Shown piece by piece: positions 1 through 11,758 of a stretch of DNA of 64,000 nucleotides. The notes below the pieces were generated by a model. The model did no database searches and was not told the origin of the DNA. It saw only the letters and a list, made by a program, of their open reading frames with translations. Both the position numbers and the translations under genes were made by a program. Positions within the stretch are counted from its first letter, which is position 1. Each line of letters starts with the position of its first letter. This stretch comes from Roridomyces roridus (lineage: Eukaryota > Basidiomycota > Agaricomycetes > Agaricales > Mycenaceae), in contig JARKIF010000016.1 in the NCBI GenBank assembly GCA_029378245.1, positions 682,001 to 746,000 on the forward strand, read 5' to 3'.

Positions 1-942
1 GGCTCGAGTCTCTCAAGCATCTAGAAGGGACGTCTGGCGTGTCTATCCGGGAGCTGGATGTCGCCGCTGGCCCAGAGGCCATTACTAAGATCGTGACCGA
101 GATAGCAGCTATTCACGGACGCATAGATGTGGTGGTGAACAATGCAGGTGGCGTCATAGCTCAGCTGGGAGAGCAACAGACTGAAGTGGATATGTAGGCT
201 TAGGGTACGCTGGTTTGCTCGAGGAGACTGGGTGCGTGGCTGGTCTTTATCAGCAGCTCGACCACTGAATTATCTCGCAGATCGGCTCTGCTCCGCAAAC
301 AACTGGACGTGAACTACTTTGGTGTCATGGACGTGACGGCGGCGGTGCTTCCATTCATGCGCGCGCAAAAGTCTGGCACGGTGGTTATCATTGGATCGCG
401 GTCGGCGTGGAAGACGGATATCAGTGTACGGTTCCCGTCTTTTGCTCGCAACTTGTTCTGATTCACACTGCAGGGGCTCGGTATGGTACTTTGCCTTGCA
501 TATAACAGGACCTCAATGCTCTCTAGGCGCGTACGTCGCGTCGAAAGCGGCGGTGCACGCATTAGCGGAGACACTGACGGTGGAACTTGCGCCACTTGGC
601 CTCCGTGTGCTGCTCGTCGCTCCCGGTGCATTCCCAACGGGCATTTACGGCCAGGGCTTCCCTGATCGGCCGAATCCGATTCCAGAGTATGATCAGCTAC
701 GCGCGTTGAGCCAGTCGCGATTCAATTCGATTAGTGGGACTGAGAAGGGGGACCCGCAGAAGGCCATGAACGCGGTTGTGGACGTCGTACGAGGTGAAGG
801 CGTTGCACGTGGTCATCCTTGGCCTGCGATGCTCGTCTTGGGTGAGGATGCAGAGCGAGACTTTCGGCTCAAGACCACGAGGATTTTGGAGGAACTGGAT
901 GAATGGAGAGATGTCGTTAGAGGCGTGAATCTCGACACATAG
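1..942 (+). CDS. Short-chain dehydrogenase (SDR), 5' end outside window
   Basis: This is the C-terminal two thirds of an NAD(P)-dependent SDR oxidoreductase. The window opens inside the Rossmann fold. A VVVNNAG motif ends near 148 and continues, after an intron at about 149-197, as GLGYAGLLEETG. The catalytic region follows: VVIIGSRS near 385-410, then YVASKAAV (YxxxK) near 527-550. The C-terminal tail has a KAMNAVVDVVRGEG stretch also seen in the reverse-strand SDR at 20.2-21.2 kb (KAMEVLTDVVRGEG), so the two are paralogues of one subfamily. Further introns lie at about 227-279, 426-473 and 483-510. Substrate is unknown. The stop is TAG at 940-942. The frame and motifs are clear; only the missing 5' end limits the call. 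Confidence 0.9.
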
Positions 943-1790
943 ATAACTGTGTAGATAGATGGAACTGTATTGAATCATGGGGTATCGCGACAAGATCGTA
1001 CAGACGACCAGCACGAGGACACACGCTGCGCGTAAAACGGAATATTCCCGTACTCTCGGGTTACCAGCAGCCACAACTCCAGGCACGCCCAATCAAGGTT
1101 CGACGTCAGATCCACTCTGCACCCATATGTGCCAGTATTCATCATCCATCCACGGAGGCCAGGGGTCGGAGGAGTTTGAGGTGCGGTTTGTTCGGGATGT
1201 AGACATTGGACCGATAATTAATCAGAGCAGAGTACTCCGAGCGCCATTCTGGAAGTATAGTAGGTGGAAAAGAGGCAGAGCAAGAGGATTCCTTTAGAAG
1301 TATCAAAATAGTCTTGCATTCATCTGAATAGTAGGTCCCTCCTGACGCGCCGGGGGAGCATCTAGCGGGATTTGTACCATTCCAGAGAGGGACATCAAAA
1401 ATCACAGCTTCCAAAGTTGACGAGTGGATGGAAAGCGAGGCAAGAAGCACGGTGCGAGCTGTACGGAGGTTGACTGGTGCGATGGGGAACGGGGCGTGCG
1501 ATTGGTTTCCAAGACTGTCGATCGAGAACGCATTCATGGATGACTGTGGTTGTCGACGTCCAGGTCGACGTCTAGGGGCTGAGGATCGGCAGCATTCGGA
1601 GGGGAGGGGCCTCGGGCTGTGGGTTCCTTTGGATTGTTTCTGTTATCCCGCGCTGCCAGAAGACCTCATGTCGCCTGCTTGAACGGAGAAGAGTCCAGAA
1701 AAGGAGCAACGAATCTGGCACCAATCAATCATTGAGCTCGGAAAGGTCATAAATACCAAACATCTTCCATTGCCCTCTCTTTCACACCTC
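943..1790. other. Intergenic, 850 bp
   Basis: No exon-like frame with motifs was found between the SDR and the FAD monooxygenase. The last 100 bp must hold the monooxygenase promoter; no clear TATA box is visible. Confidence 0.5.
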
Positions 1791-3460
1791 ATGCCCGGCC
1801 AGCTTATCATAAATCCCCGCAAGGCCGGCGTGTCTCTGCGCGTCGTCGTCGTTGGTGGAGGTCTCGCTGGAATCGCCACCGCGTTCACCCTTCAACGCGG
1901 CGGCCACAACGTAGCTGTCCTGGAAGCGAGCGATGGGACATCAAGGGTGAGCTCTTGCACTCCTCCTCGGTCGAATCGTCTCTGAGGATCGTCCAGAGTC
2001 ATGGTGGAATCCGGTACGTTGCTCGCAGCGATCGAATGAATATACCCATTCATTCAATATTCGGCACAGCTCGCCACCCAACATGACCCGTATACTGAAC
2101 CACTGGGGCTTGGGACCGCAATTGGCCAAAGCCGCCGTTAAATGTCGCAATTTCATCTTTCACCAATCCGACGGAGAGCTGCTAGGCAAGGTTCTACTGC
2201 ACGAAGAATTCCTCAAGGACCTCATGGCCGATTTCGTCTTCATCCAACACGGCGACCTGCAGTCGATGCTCCTCGACCTCGCGACGCGTGAGGGTGTCGA
2301 GTTCCGCTACAACTCCCCCGTTCGATCAGTCGACTGCGACACGGTCAGCGTCACGCTCGAGGATGGGGAGCAACTGCACGCGGATCTGGTCGTTGGCGCG
2401 GACGGTCCCAATAGCATGGTGCGCACGGAAATGATGGGCGAGGAGATCATGGGCGTACGCGACGGGCACCTCAGTCTCACTATGGCCATTCCGACGGACC
2501 TGATGATGGATGACGAGGACCTGAGGCCACTCACCGGCGACGGAAATGTACGTCCCCGACGTTCTATGTCTTTACCTCGTCGCTGACCCCGCACAGTGGT
2601 GGGTATGGCTCGGCCCGAGTCTGCTCTTTCACGGGAGTCTCATCGTATGTTTTCTCTTTTCGGCCTTCCCAACACCGTCCTGACGCTGCGCAGCACGGCC
2701 GGAAAGAGTACTGCGTCATTATTGGGCTGCAAGGTGTCCCACAAGAAACGCTCGACCAGTATGATGAATCCTGGGACAAGTCATATCCAATAGAGCACTT
2801 CGGAATCGATTTTAGCAGCTACGATATACGGTGCGCCACATCCTCCCGCGTGCTTGCACTACTCATCCCGTACACAGAGTCCAGAAACTCATGAAGCTCG
2901 CACGGAAAGTGACACCCACAGTGCACTACCGTCGGCCAATAATGGAATCATGTGTCTGCGAGCAGGCGCGGATAGTTGTCGTCGGCGAGGCTTCACATGC
3001 ACTCGTGCCCTCTGGCCAACACAACGCGGGTCTTTCGATCGAAGATGCAGAAACGCTCGGCGGCCTCTTCTCGCGGATACAACACCGTTCTCAAATATCT
3101 CGCATGCTTGCTGCGCACGAGGAGATCCGCCAGCCACGCTTCAGTTATGCACAAGACTGGGAGCTACGCAAGCGGTTTATGATGAGCGCGCCTCGCGGGC
3201 CCGAGCAAAAGGCGCGCGACGCAGGCATCCGTCGGATGCAGCTCTACAACGACTGGGAACACATTGACGAGACACGTTTCCGGGAGATGTGGGGCGACGA
3301 GATGGAGATGTTCTCGTATTTCGCCACGGACAAGGTCGACGACTGGTGGACCAAGTGGGGCTCGCTCCTCGCTCGCGATACGGGCAAACCGGAGGTGCCC
3401 TTGACGCCAACTGTCGAAGTCTCAGTGTCGGGGCAACGACGCTCCACCTTTGTCTATTGA
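1791..3460 (+). CDS. FAD-dependent monooxygenase (salicylate hydroxylase-like)
   Basis: A class A flavoprotein hydroxylase that would insert one oxygen atom using FAD and NAD(P)H. The N-terminal dinucleotide-binding motif VVVVGGGLAGIATAF (GxGxxG) is followed by an acidic residue ending strand 2 (VLEAS). The middle holds the second FAD/NADPH motif, LVVGADGPNSMVR (the DG motif), near 2390-2420. RIVVVGEASHALVPSGQHN near 2968-3026 is the GD-type FAD-ribityl motif with E in place of D. I start at the ATG at 1791 because the open frame upstream has no ATG. Introns occur near 1946, 2548, 2643 and 2830; joined, the protein is about 460 residues, normal for the family. The C-terminal extension after residue 400 is unassigned. 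Role in a pathway is unknown. Confidence 0.88.
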
Positions 3461-5196
3461 CATATCTTATGATCCAGGATCCTGCGCATCTACATACGTG
3501 CATGCCCTTCCCACGTCGACCCGCACCGATGATACAATGTATCTATACCTATCTGTAGGATGCCCGCTGTATTTATCTCCATCGCATCGTCACGCCGCTA
3601 TTCACGACCTTTATTCCTCTTGCACATACCCTTACTTCGAGCTACATACACACATCTGTACATGTACATCTACGAAAAGCATTCGGGGCAGGGCTCGAGC
3701 CTCTATGACAAGCATTTGTTGACAGGAATGATACCGAGGTGAGGTGTGGGCGCCGTTCAGTGCTCACATGAGCAGAAAGAGGCGCCCGCGGCTTTTTTTC
3801 ATTTAGAGTTTGGCTCCACCAAGTTGGACCGGCTTCAGGCTGACGTTCGTAGATGTATTCGACAGAGCGGCTTGAATTTTTCAGTGGATATAGAGCAGCA
3901 TCCCAACGAGCCCGCTCGTTCCCGGGTGCAACCGATTTAGACGGGAACAGGTGCAGACAACTGCCTCGTCGGAGGACGGAATCAGATTTGAACGGAACCA
4001 AAACGGGACCAAAAACTATGCCCCAAAAGGCAGGTAGAAAGGCCTGGCGAGATATCAATGACGCAGCGTGGACAGTGGACATGCGATAGATAAAGCCGTA
4101 TACACGGACTCCGAGGAGTCTCCCGTGCGCCCTATGTGCTCCTTTGGGCTGCAGCAGTGACTGGCGTAATTAATGGTGGTTGATTGGAATTTAGACCTTA
4201 AGCAGGCGTCCCGAATCGAGGACTGGACAGAGGGAATGGTTAGTTGGTGATCCGTTCGGAGTAACGAGTACATATGTATGTACCACATCTTTGTCGCCAT
4301 CTATCACGATTTGCAGGCGATGCCACCAGACCAAGTGAGCAGCGAAACATCGGCGAAGGAAGCGCCGCTTGGATGGACGCGTCCTTCAATCTCTGCAACA
4401 TTGCAAGGTTTGGACGTCGGATTTTGGCTCTCACCCACCGGCGGGGCTAGCCAAAATGGTAACATACCAATTGCGGATATCTGTCTGTCTGTCTGTTTGC
4501 AATACTCTTGAAGTGAATTGAATATTATTAGGTTTGACCTCATCTCAATTCAACGTGATGAGATTATTTCCCCGGCTGGATAAGCGCAAGAGCCAAGGGA
4601 GGCCGTTTTCGCTGAAGGGTGCGGCACGCGGCGCGAGAGTGGAGCGTCGTTGTTCCGAGTCATTGAGTCCGACCAAATGGCGTCGCAGCATGGCCGCCGC
4701 AGTAGTCCGGAATCAAATTAAGGCGACACTATTACAATCAAAAAACAATCGAATAAAAATGATGCTTTTCGTACTGAGGTGGGCAAGATAAAACTTGAAG
4801 CTTCAAGTCGACGACATGAGCATTCCAGTTCAATTTTTTAGCCTCCAATTGAAGACATTCGGACCGTCTCAGTCTAATTGCGCAGATGGAAGACAAGTCG
4901 TGCCAGAGACAGAGAACCAGTTCGGCTTAGACTAGCCGTTCAGTCGCGGCTTCACGCGCACTTTTGGCCTGCAATCCGCCGGCGGAAAGATGTGGCAAAG
5001 CAGATTGAAAAGAGCTTGGAAAACCAGGACAGACACCGCGGTGGCATCAGAAGACCGAACAGTATGTAGCTGGCCGAAAAACGCAGAGAGTGGCAAACTC
5101 GATTCGGAGACCATGGTGGTTGAGTTGCAAGAGAGCAAGTTACACGTGACGTCACTGATGTACTACCATTTTGAGATAGGGGCTCGACTCTTGCGT
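3461..5196. other. Intergenic, 1.7 kb, no gene recognised
   Basis: Several short open frames exist but none carries a motif or a believable exon structure. A (TCTG)n-type microsatellite sits near 4480-4500. The region separates convergent genes (monooxygenase forward, DUF6534 reverse). Confidence 0.45.
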
Positions 5197-6430
5197 TCAA
5201 ACAAACTGCGAATCTCCAGAAGCCTTCTTCGCGCTCAAGTCCACCAAGGGAACATCCATCGTCGGTTCCGAGTCCGTCGAGTGAGGTGCCGCTGCACGGA
5301 ACGATTCCCCGATTGTATGTACATGATGATGACTCGTCTCGCCGGCCAATACCAGACGATTGTTGAGTAGGACGAGAAGAGTGTTGCTGTACAATTTGCA
5401 CAATATGACCCCGGAGACTTGATGGAGTCCGTTGTGAGCTTTGATGAAAAAGACGAGATCCACGATGGCGGCGATGGCTGTTACGGTTCCCGTTTCCACT
5501 GTCAGACGCATGACTTGGGGGCATTCAGTACCGGGGCTTCGAGTCGCCGGTGGAGCTACTTACGGCGCGTTAAGATGTTATTTGTGTGTTCGAGTGCCTG
5601 CGCGCGACTACGAAGCAGCTGTGGATGGAGCCATTATCATTCTGACCGAAAAAGGTAGGGCAACTCACGAAGAAAGTCATTGAGACCGCAATGAAAATAT
5701 CCACAGTTGCGCTGGTTCCAAGTCTGATGCCGACGGCACGGACAAGACCTGAGGACCGTGCAACCTCGGAAGCATCGTGGTATATCTGAACAGCTGTCAG
5801 CACACGCTTCTCAACGGAGTTGGGCTCACATAATACCCAACAGCTCCACCTCCGCCCAGCTGAAGAAGCGCCAATAAGATGACCACGGAGAATGGAATCC
5901 AAGAGCCAGAAATGATGCATATCCTCCAACCGTAGAATATCTGGATTGGTCAAGCTGACGTCCCTGCCAGAAACAAAGAGGTGGTACCTGCACTATGGCT
6001 CCGATGATGCTTGAAAGGATGGGCACGTTGAGGAAGCAACTGTACATGTCGTACAGAGCAGGGATACTTCCCCATCCATAAACGAACCACTGGAATCCGT
6101 CGTAGGTCGCAGAGCACGTCTGAGCCCAGTCCAATGCATATACGACATAGACTACCTCATTCTATTGAGCGCTGGTCCGCGATAGATGAGAGAAGCGGGC
6201 TCACCGATGGTCTTCAAAGCCACCTTGTCCTTCGGGAAGCCGATATTGTAAATGTATACCTGGGTGGTGAGGACACCCAAAAGACTCCAGTTGAACAATA
6301 AGCCAAGCAGGCGAGGTCCTGCCCTGCGCTGGAGTTCAGTCGCGAGTGGATAAAGAATATTGCTTGCTTACAGCCATATTATATCGCTGTGCGAGGGGTT
6401 CTCTGGCGGGGGAGTGAGGACGTGAACCAT
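5197..6430 (-). CDS. DUF6534-family seven-helix membrane protein, copy 1
   Basis: A predicted multi-pass membrane protein of the fungal DUF6534 family, whose function is unknown. The ATG is at 6430 and the first exon encodes MVHVLTPPP, shared with copy 2. Diagnostic pieces are QVYIYNIGFPKDK, DWAQTCSATYDGFQWFVYGWG and, after an intron, FYGWRICIISGSW with hydrophobic helices, then ETGTVTAIAAIVDLVFFI and LCKLYSNTLLVLLNNR before a hydrophilic cytosolic-type tail. At least five introns are needed and all proposed joins keep frame, so I read it as intact. It is a clear paralogue of the gene at 16.2-17.5 kb on the same strand. The tails after the last helix differ much more than the helices. Confidence 0.85.
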
Positions 6431-7338
6431 GTTTCGTGGAAGAAGACTGGCTATCCAGAGACACTGCGATGTTTTATACACCGCGAGACGACATATCACT
6501 TGGTTCACTGCCTTTTGGTGGTCAAATGACGCTGGGCATCGCCCAACGATGAAGGGAGGAATGTTGGAGCGTCGAGCACCGTGAAGTTCCTCCAGTTCGA
6601 TCGACATACTCCAAGAGGGTCAGAATATAGCGTAGAGTCCGCTGGCGAGCGCTGTGGGCTAATTTGAGTGCCAACAAGTTCAACGTTCAACTTGAAGGGC
6701 CGATAGTACTATGGTCGTAGATTTTAGGCGCCAAAATGACGCCACTGGAACAAGGACGTGATGCATGTTGAGGAAACCGCCAAGACGCTGTGTTCGAGTT
6801 CCATGTGGCCCTGGGGGAAAAAAAGTGAGAAATCGGATGGAACGGGTTGAGAGCAGAGTTCGGACAAATCGCGCCAAATAAAGTGCTGATCAACTTCGCT
6901 TGCTCTTCGCTATCATCTTAAGCCCTGGACGTCCTTCTTGCCTTTGTGCCGTCTGATCTTCAGACCTGTTGGTTTCTGGCTATATTAACTGCGGCTTTGG
7001 GCTCCTGTCTTTCTGAATCGACCGCTGGGCTCCCGCCGTCGGCGTCAATTCCGACACTGGAACTCTGGAAGTGCATCTGCATCATCCTGACGCTCTAGGT
7101 CGCTCTATGTCGAACACCTGCTCCTCTGAGCGAATTTCCGATCTTGTTTCCGACCCAAGTTTCCGCTGTCGACACCGGGTCTTCTGTCTTTAAATTTCTC
7201 TGGTGTCGATTCGCGGGATGTGACCCGTTTGATAAATGCTCATCTTTTCACAACTGCGTAGCTCATAGCACCGGGATTACAACAACATTATAAAGAATCA
7301 CCAGCTTTCTGCGAGTCTCATCCAGATCCTCGACAAAA
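6431..7338. other. Divergent intergenic region, 0.9 kb
   Basis: No gene recognised. It lies between the starts of the DUF6534 gene (reverse) and a secreted-protein gene (forward), so it must hold both promoters. The right end carries a TATA box and a 15-bp block that recurs upstream of the decayed paralogue. Confidence 0.5.
7259..7295 (+). promoter_or_regulatory. Core promoter of secreted-protein gene 7339
   Basis: TATAAAG at 7289-7295 lies 44 bp before the ATG. The 15-mer TAGCTCATAGCACCG at 7259-7273 is repeated exactly at 7997-8011, where it is again followed by TATAAAG (8040-8046) ahead of the second gene copy. This shows the duplication included the promoter. Confidence 0.6.
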
Positions 7339-7764
7339 ATGTTTCAAAGCAGCAAAGTCGCCACTTTCTTCTTGCTTGTATGTCTGCGCTATTCAATTCC
7401 CCCATGCATCTCTGAATCAAGTTGATCACAGATCGTGGCTGCTACCAAAGCACAAGAAACCCTCACAGTCACCCTAGACAATGTGCCTCAATTGCTCAGC
7501 GCTCTCGCGATGGACGAAACATTCACCTTGGCACCCCTCGACGATTTTGGTCTCTCGACTTTTCCCACCGCTGGCCTCAACGTCGTTGTCATGCAGCCCA
7601 TCTCAGTCCTGGCCACCGCGTTGCCCGTCGCCACTCTCTCTGCCTCCGAGACGGGAGGCGACCTGTTCGTCGAGTTTTATAAGGCAGCTCATTTTGGAGG
7701 ATTTCAGACTGAATTGATTGCAGGAGAAGAAGACCCTTCTGCCGAATCAGTTACAGTGGAATAA
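7339..7764 (+). CDS. Small secreted protein, unknown family
   Basis: Two exons (7339-7377 and 7432-7764) join in phase to a protein of about 123 residues. The first 21 residues form a classical signal peptide (MFQSSKVATFFLLIVAATKA). The mature part is acidic with few basic residues, lacks cysteines, and contains FGLSTFPTAGLNVVVMQ. I do not recognise the family. It is the intact member of a tandem pair; the next copy at 8082 is broken. The intron at 7378-7431 splits the signal-peptide core and has canonical GTATGT and CACAG ends. A role at the cell surface or outside the cell follows only from the signal peptide. Confidence 0.72.
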
Positions 7765-8081
7765 TTGTATTGTAAAACCAAGTGCTTTGCTGCTGTGAAT
7801 TGGTCACGGTTTCCGATTTTCAGCCATCGGCCTGGTGGCGGACCCATTCTCACCGAAAGGACAAACCTGTTTCTGCACTTCGACCTAATTTCCGAAGTTG
7901 CCACCTGTCTTCCAACGCCGGGACTTCGGCGCAGTGGAACGATCTTCTTGACGTTCTGATAAATTCCAACAGAACTTGTGGTAAATTCCCTTGCCATAGC
8001 TCATAGCACCGTACTATTTCAAAAGATGGCTTGAATTCCTATAAAGCCCTTGGCTCAATCGACGACCTTCACGAAGCGAAC

Positions 8082-8390
8082 ATGTTTTACAACCCAGTGG
8101 CGAACTTCTGCGTGCTACTTGCAGTCAGACTGTGGCTGGCACCAAGGCTCAGCAAACGGTGACAATGACCGCTCCGCCGGCCTCCCTGATCAGTGCCATG
8201 CATCAATATGCACGGTGAGGCCACTGTAGCACTCAACCTCCTCGGCCTGAATACCTTTCCAACCGAAGGTCTCGAAGTGGTTATCATGGAGAATGATGCC
8301 CACGTTGCAACTTTGCAAGCGCAAAGCGGCCAGAGGCGATCGCCAATGTTGCTCTCAGTCCCGAGATACTTATTGGGCCTTTTGTTGTAA
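8082..8390 (+). pseudogene. Decayed copy of secreted-protein gene 7339
   Basis: Clear homology to the upstream gene is scattered over more than one frame. VAGTKAQQTVTM matches VAATKAQETLTV, and LGLNTFPTEGLEVVIM matches FGLSTFPTAGLNVVVM. Frame changes lie around 8130-8150 and 8210-8225, and the C-terminal third is not recognisable. The copied promoter block and TATA box remain upstream, so transcription could persist while the protein does not. Confidence 0.7.
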
Positions 8391-8504
8391 ATTTACAGAA
8401 TCTTATCGTATCGAATGAGGATACATACCGTGGTACTTACTAGTGCCTTCGAAATGTACTGGTTGAACTCGAGTTGAACAGCGGCACGTGTGTGCCGGTA
8501 AGCA

Positions 8505-9050
8505 TCATTGATTTGGCATCATTTCGGCGATCTCAGTTTTCACCCACGATGCGAGCGTCCTCAGAACCGCCAGCGCGTCGCGGTTCAGTGTACCTTGCGC
8601 CAGAAGCCTGATATATAGGTATTAAAATTTGTACAGGCTACTACCACATACTTACTGCTAAAAGCCCTCAGCACTGCTCCACGGTCAAGACGGGCGAGGA
8701 CAGCACCAGCATTCGATGTACCCCTTGAATCGACTCCCTCGGCAAACGGTGCATTCTTTTGAGAACCACTCCACACCTTCTGTCTGCCATTTGTGGCGTT
8801 CAGCGTCGTCAACAGGCCGGGAGAAGACGTCCGACTTTGCTTCGCGGCCACTGATGTGTCCGACTCTGCCGTCCCCAGGATGAAGATGGTAATGTACTCG
8901 CTGGATTCAGGCGACACTTGGACATCGTGGTCCCCCAGCTAGGTAGTCAAGACGCAAAATATCCATCGAGAGTGCGGGCACACTCCCCATCGGCAAGAGA
9001 AAAACCTTTTAGGTCGAACTCTAGTTTGGCATTTTCTTCCGCGACAGCTG
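8505..9050 (-). pseudogene. Possible reverse-strand gene or 5'-truncated remnant
   Basis: A reverse frame from about 8945 to 8640 continues through a canonical intron (GTAAGT to ATCAG, about 8609-8656) into a final exon encoding LLAQGTLNRDALAVLRTLAS and ending at a stop at 8505-8507. The composition and intron are gene-like. Upstream, only a fragment near 9000-9050 (AEENAKLEFDLK) looks coding, and no acceptable ATG exists before the forward gene at 9138. I take it as a truncated gene whose 5' part was replaced by the promoter of the next gene. No family is recognised. An unusual short protein is the alternative. Confidence 0.35.
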
Positions 9051-9137
9051 CACTTCCTTTCCGACAGCGCACCACTCCTCCACGGCATTTGCGAGCAATA
9101 CAAAAGCCAGGCCAATTTTTCGCTTTTCCCATCAACC

Positions 9138-10035
9138 ATGCGCTCCACTGCTTTCTTTACCGCCTTTTGCCTTTTCGTCTCTGCTGCCTCCGTCTCCGCC
9201 AGCGCCATCGCTCTCCCCGATGCTGAGGCCTCCGTAAAGGCTCTCAACCGCAACGGTCATTACGGCGCGCCAACTCCTCCCTGGGAAGGCGGCGCTCCAG
9301 GCTGGTGAGAAATGCACTTAAAGAAAAAGAAACTATGACCAATTGAACTTTTTTCAGGTACTTTGGACGACCCGAGAACGCTCCCAAGGGTCTCCTCTGT
9401 CTCGTCGATAATGTAGTCCATCCCTAGACTTGTCGTCTACCGCTTACGCCAAGCTAGTTGTTGTGCCTCATCCTCAGTCTTTTGGACCTCTGCCCGAACG
9501 CAGCTCCGACCATCCCACCGCCGCCTCCGCCCGTTGGCAGTCCTCCCCAGGCTCCCGATCTCCCCGGCGGATACAACTGGGTCTTCACCAATCTGACCTG
9601 CGCAGCACAGAATCCATCTTATGAGACGTTCGGGATCGCAGAGACCTTTGAAGGTGCGCATTTCCTTCTCATATACATTCGTTGAATCTGAAAATCTGGC
9701 CCATCTAGACTGTGCGATTATGTGCAACTCCGTGAGCGGCTGCGCCTGCGCCAATTGTAAGGTTTTTTACATGCTTCCTTCGCTGCTTGACTCGTCGCAG
9801 CGTACCACGACAACAACGCTGGTGCGGGCAAGGTATGCATTATTCCCATCCTCTTGTTGTTGTTCGTAACTTATGGGTCGTCAAGGACTTCACCACGGAA
9901 CTCACCTGCTCCTTGTTCGACGGGCATATCACCGCCGCCGACGCCATCAACTGCGGTAAGCAGCAGCAGCAGAGCCCGCCGGTGGGGGTGACGGTCATTA
10001 CCGAGAGTTATGCGTATTGCCGCAACGGGCAGTAG
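9138..10035 (+). CDS. Cysteine-rich secreted protein, member A
   Basis: First of three paralogues within 4.6 kb. A signal peptide (MRSTAFFTAFCLFVSAASVSA) is followed by a YGAPTPPWEGG segment. A proline run near 9510-9530 (TIPPPPPPVG) comes next. The cysteine-rich core reads NLTCAAQNPSYETFG, DCAIMCNSVSGCACAN and TELTCSLFDGHIT, and the protein ends in YCRNGQ. Introns fall near 9306, 9412, 9655, 9759 and 9831, at positions matching member B. The CxxxC and SGC spacing resembles small PAN/apple-like modules, but this is an impression. Family function is unknown. The products are probably wall-associated or secreted. Confidence 0.78.
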
Positions 10036-11758
10036 GGCGGCGCCGCTTGGACTCAGTATCGCTTCGTTTTTCTTGATCATTCATTGTTTCGAACTCTGCG
10101 CGTTCAATTGTAGACATCTTGTTCTGAATTTAGGGGCGACTCTGCTCTTTCTTTTCCGAATGCCCGACATGGATCAATACCAGCCTAGATCGAAGTTTGT
10201 GTAACTCTGGGACTTGAAGTTGGCTCCTATATGGACGCGTATCAGCCCAGCTTTCATGAGTTTCATTAATGCAATTCTCGAATTACACGACGGAGTAGAT
10301 ACTTACTTTCGTCGACGCGTTCAAGACGCGTCCCAGTGGCGGTGCGGATGTTTGGCATATTTGTCCTCAGTGATCCGAACCCACTTGTACCTTGGTTGAC
10401 TTGCGCTGAGCAGAGACACTCATCCCGACCAGAAGCCAAACGAAGCCGCGTTCATCTCAGACGTCTATTCTTCTCCTGTTTGAGCCTTTGGACAGCGTCG
10501 AGGCACTTCTTGGAATTTGATTCTAGTCTAGTGTTGCTGCGTCTGCGTCTTAATTCCGCTACATGTATGGCCAGGGGTACACTGGCTCCGGCCGACATCG
10601 ACATCATGCCATTTTCCTTTGCCGCGGCGGTACCTCTCTTCATTCACCATGTTCCACTTCATCTACGGGCAGTCTGAACAGATGATCTTGCCCTATGCAT
10701 ATGGTGCAGCTCGCGACACCGGTCAAACTCGCTCAAGTTTCAAATTCCACTGACAACTAACCTACGACTAGGACAACGCGTTCATCCATTAATCAACTCT
10801 TTTTGTGGTCCTCAGCCCCTGGTTATAATTGCGTCGCGTTCTATCCCCTTGTGCCCGCCACTGTATCGGTTAATCGTCTGGCGGCAAACATCAAGTTCCA
10901 TTCAGGACCAGCAATGTCAGAGCCTCGGGTAGCCCAAGTCAAGTCTTGTCGTAGGCGGGGGTCAATTTTAGTCCCCGGCTCCTGTAAACGGCATACCGTC
11001 GTCGTGTAATCGGCAAGTTAGCCGGCAGGCACTGACCGCTCTTGGCCCCTCTCGGCACTCCGGCATGTTCAACTTCGACTTCTGTCTGTCTGTCCATCAT
11101 CCATACATATCATACTGCCCGTCACTGCCTTGCGGCGCGCCCTTGATGATTTTCGACTGCATATACACGTCTTTTGCAACCGCGCGGTGAATGACGTGGC
11201 GAAATGATGTGCCATTTCTTTCGATGTCCATTGCCTTGAACCTCTCTTCAGCTTCGGGGAGGACATGGCACGCAAAGCTCTTCCTGGGTCGAGATGTAAT
11301 TCGTACGCATCTTTTCCTCATCCCGCGACCATGATGACTTCACTCAAGCCGCTCAGGTACTGTGGCCTGGAATTATCACCGCACAAATGTCAATCACTCC
11401 GTTCTGCAGAAGGTTGTGTACCTGGATGTCCCTTGATGACAATATCCATTCACTCGCTGTGAATCAATCGCGGGTCCGGATTCACAACACGATGCGCATG
11501 AAGCCCGGAGGACGCAATGCGGCTCGAAGCTCGAAAAGGTTCTTGTTACGAAGGCAAGGGCATGGATTCTGGCACTACCGCCAATATCACTGGGGAAAAT
11601 CGAAGCTGTTTCAACCAAGTCATCCAAGGACAGATGTCACCTGGGGAAAAGATGGGACAGCTGGCAGGGTATGTATACGTACGACCCAAAGCTATAAAGA
11701 CCACATTCTGAACGGTGTTGAAATTGTGCGTCCACCAACTCACATCTGCAGCAACAAA
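10036..11758. other. Intergenic, 1.7 kb
   Basis: No convincing gene. A reverse frame at 11097-11321 (with EAEERFKAMDIERNGTSF) has protein-like composition but no homology or splice support. A (TCTG)n tract lies near 11083-11095. TATAAAG at 11693-11699, 66 bp before the next ATG, is the likely core promoter of member B. Confidence 0.45.

Noticed and set aside
11097..11321. Reverse open frame with protein-like composition
   Set aside because: No splice partner, homologue or promoter; too little to call a gene.
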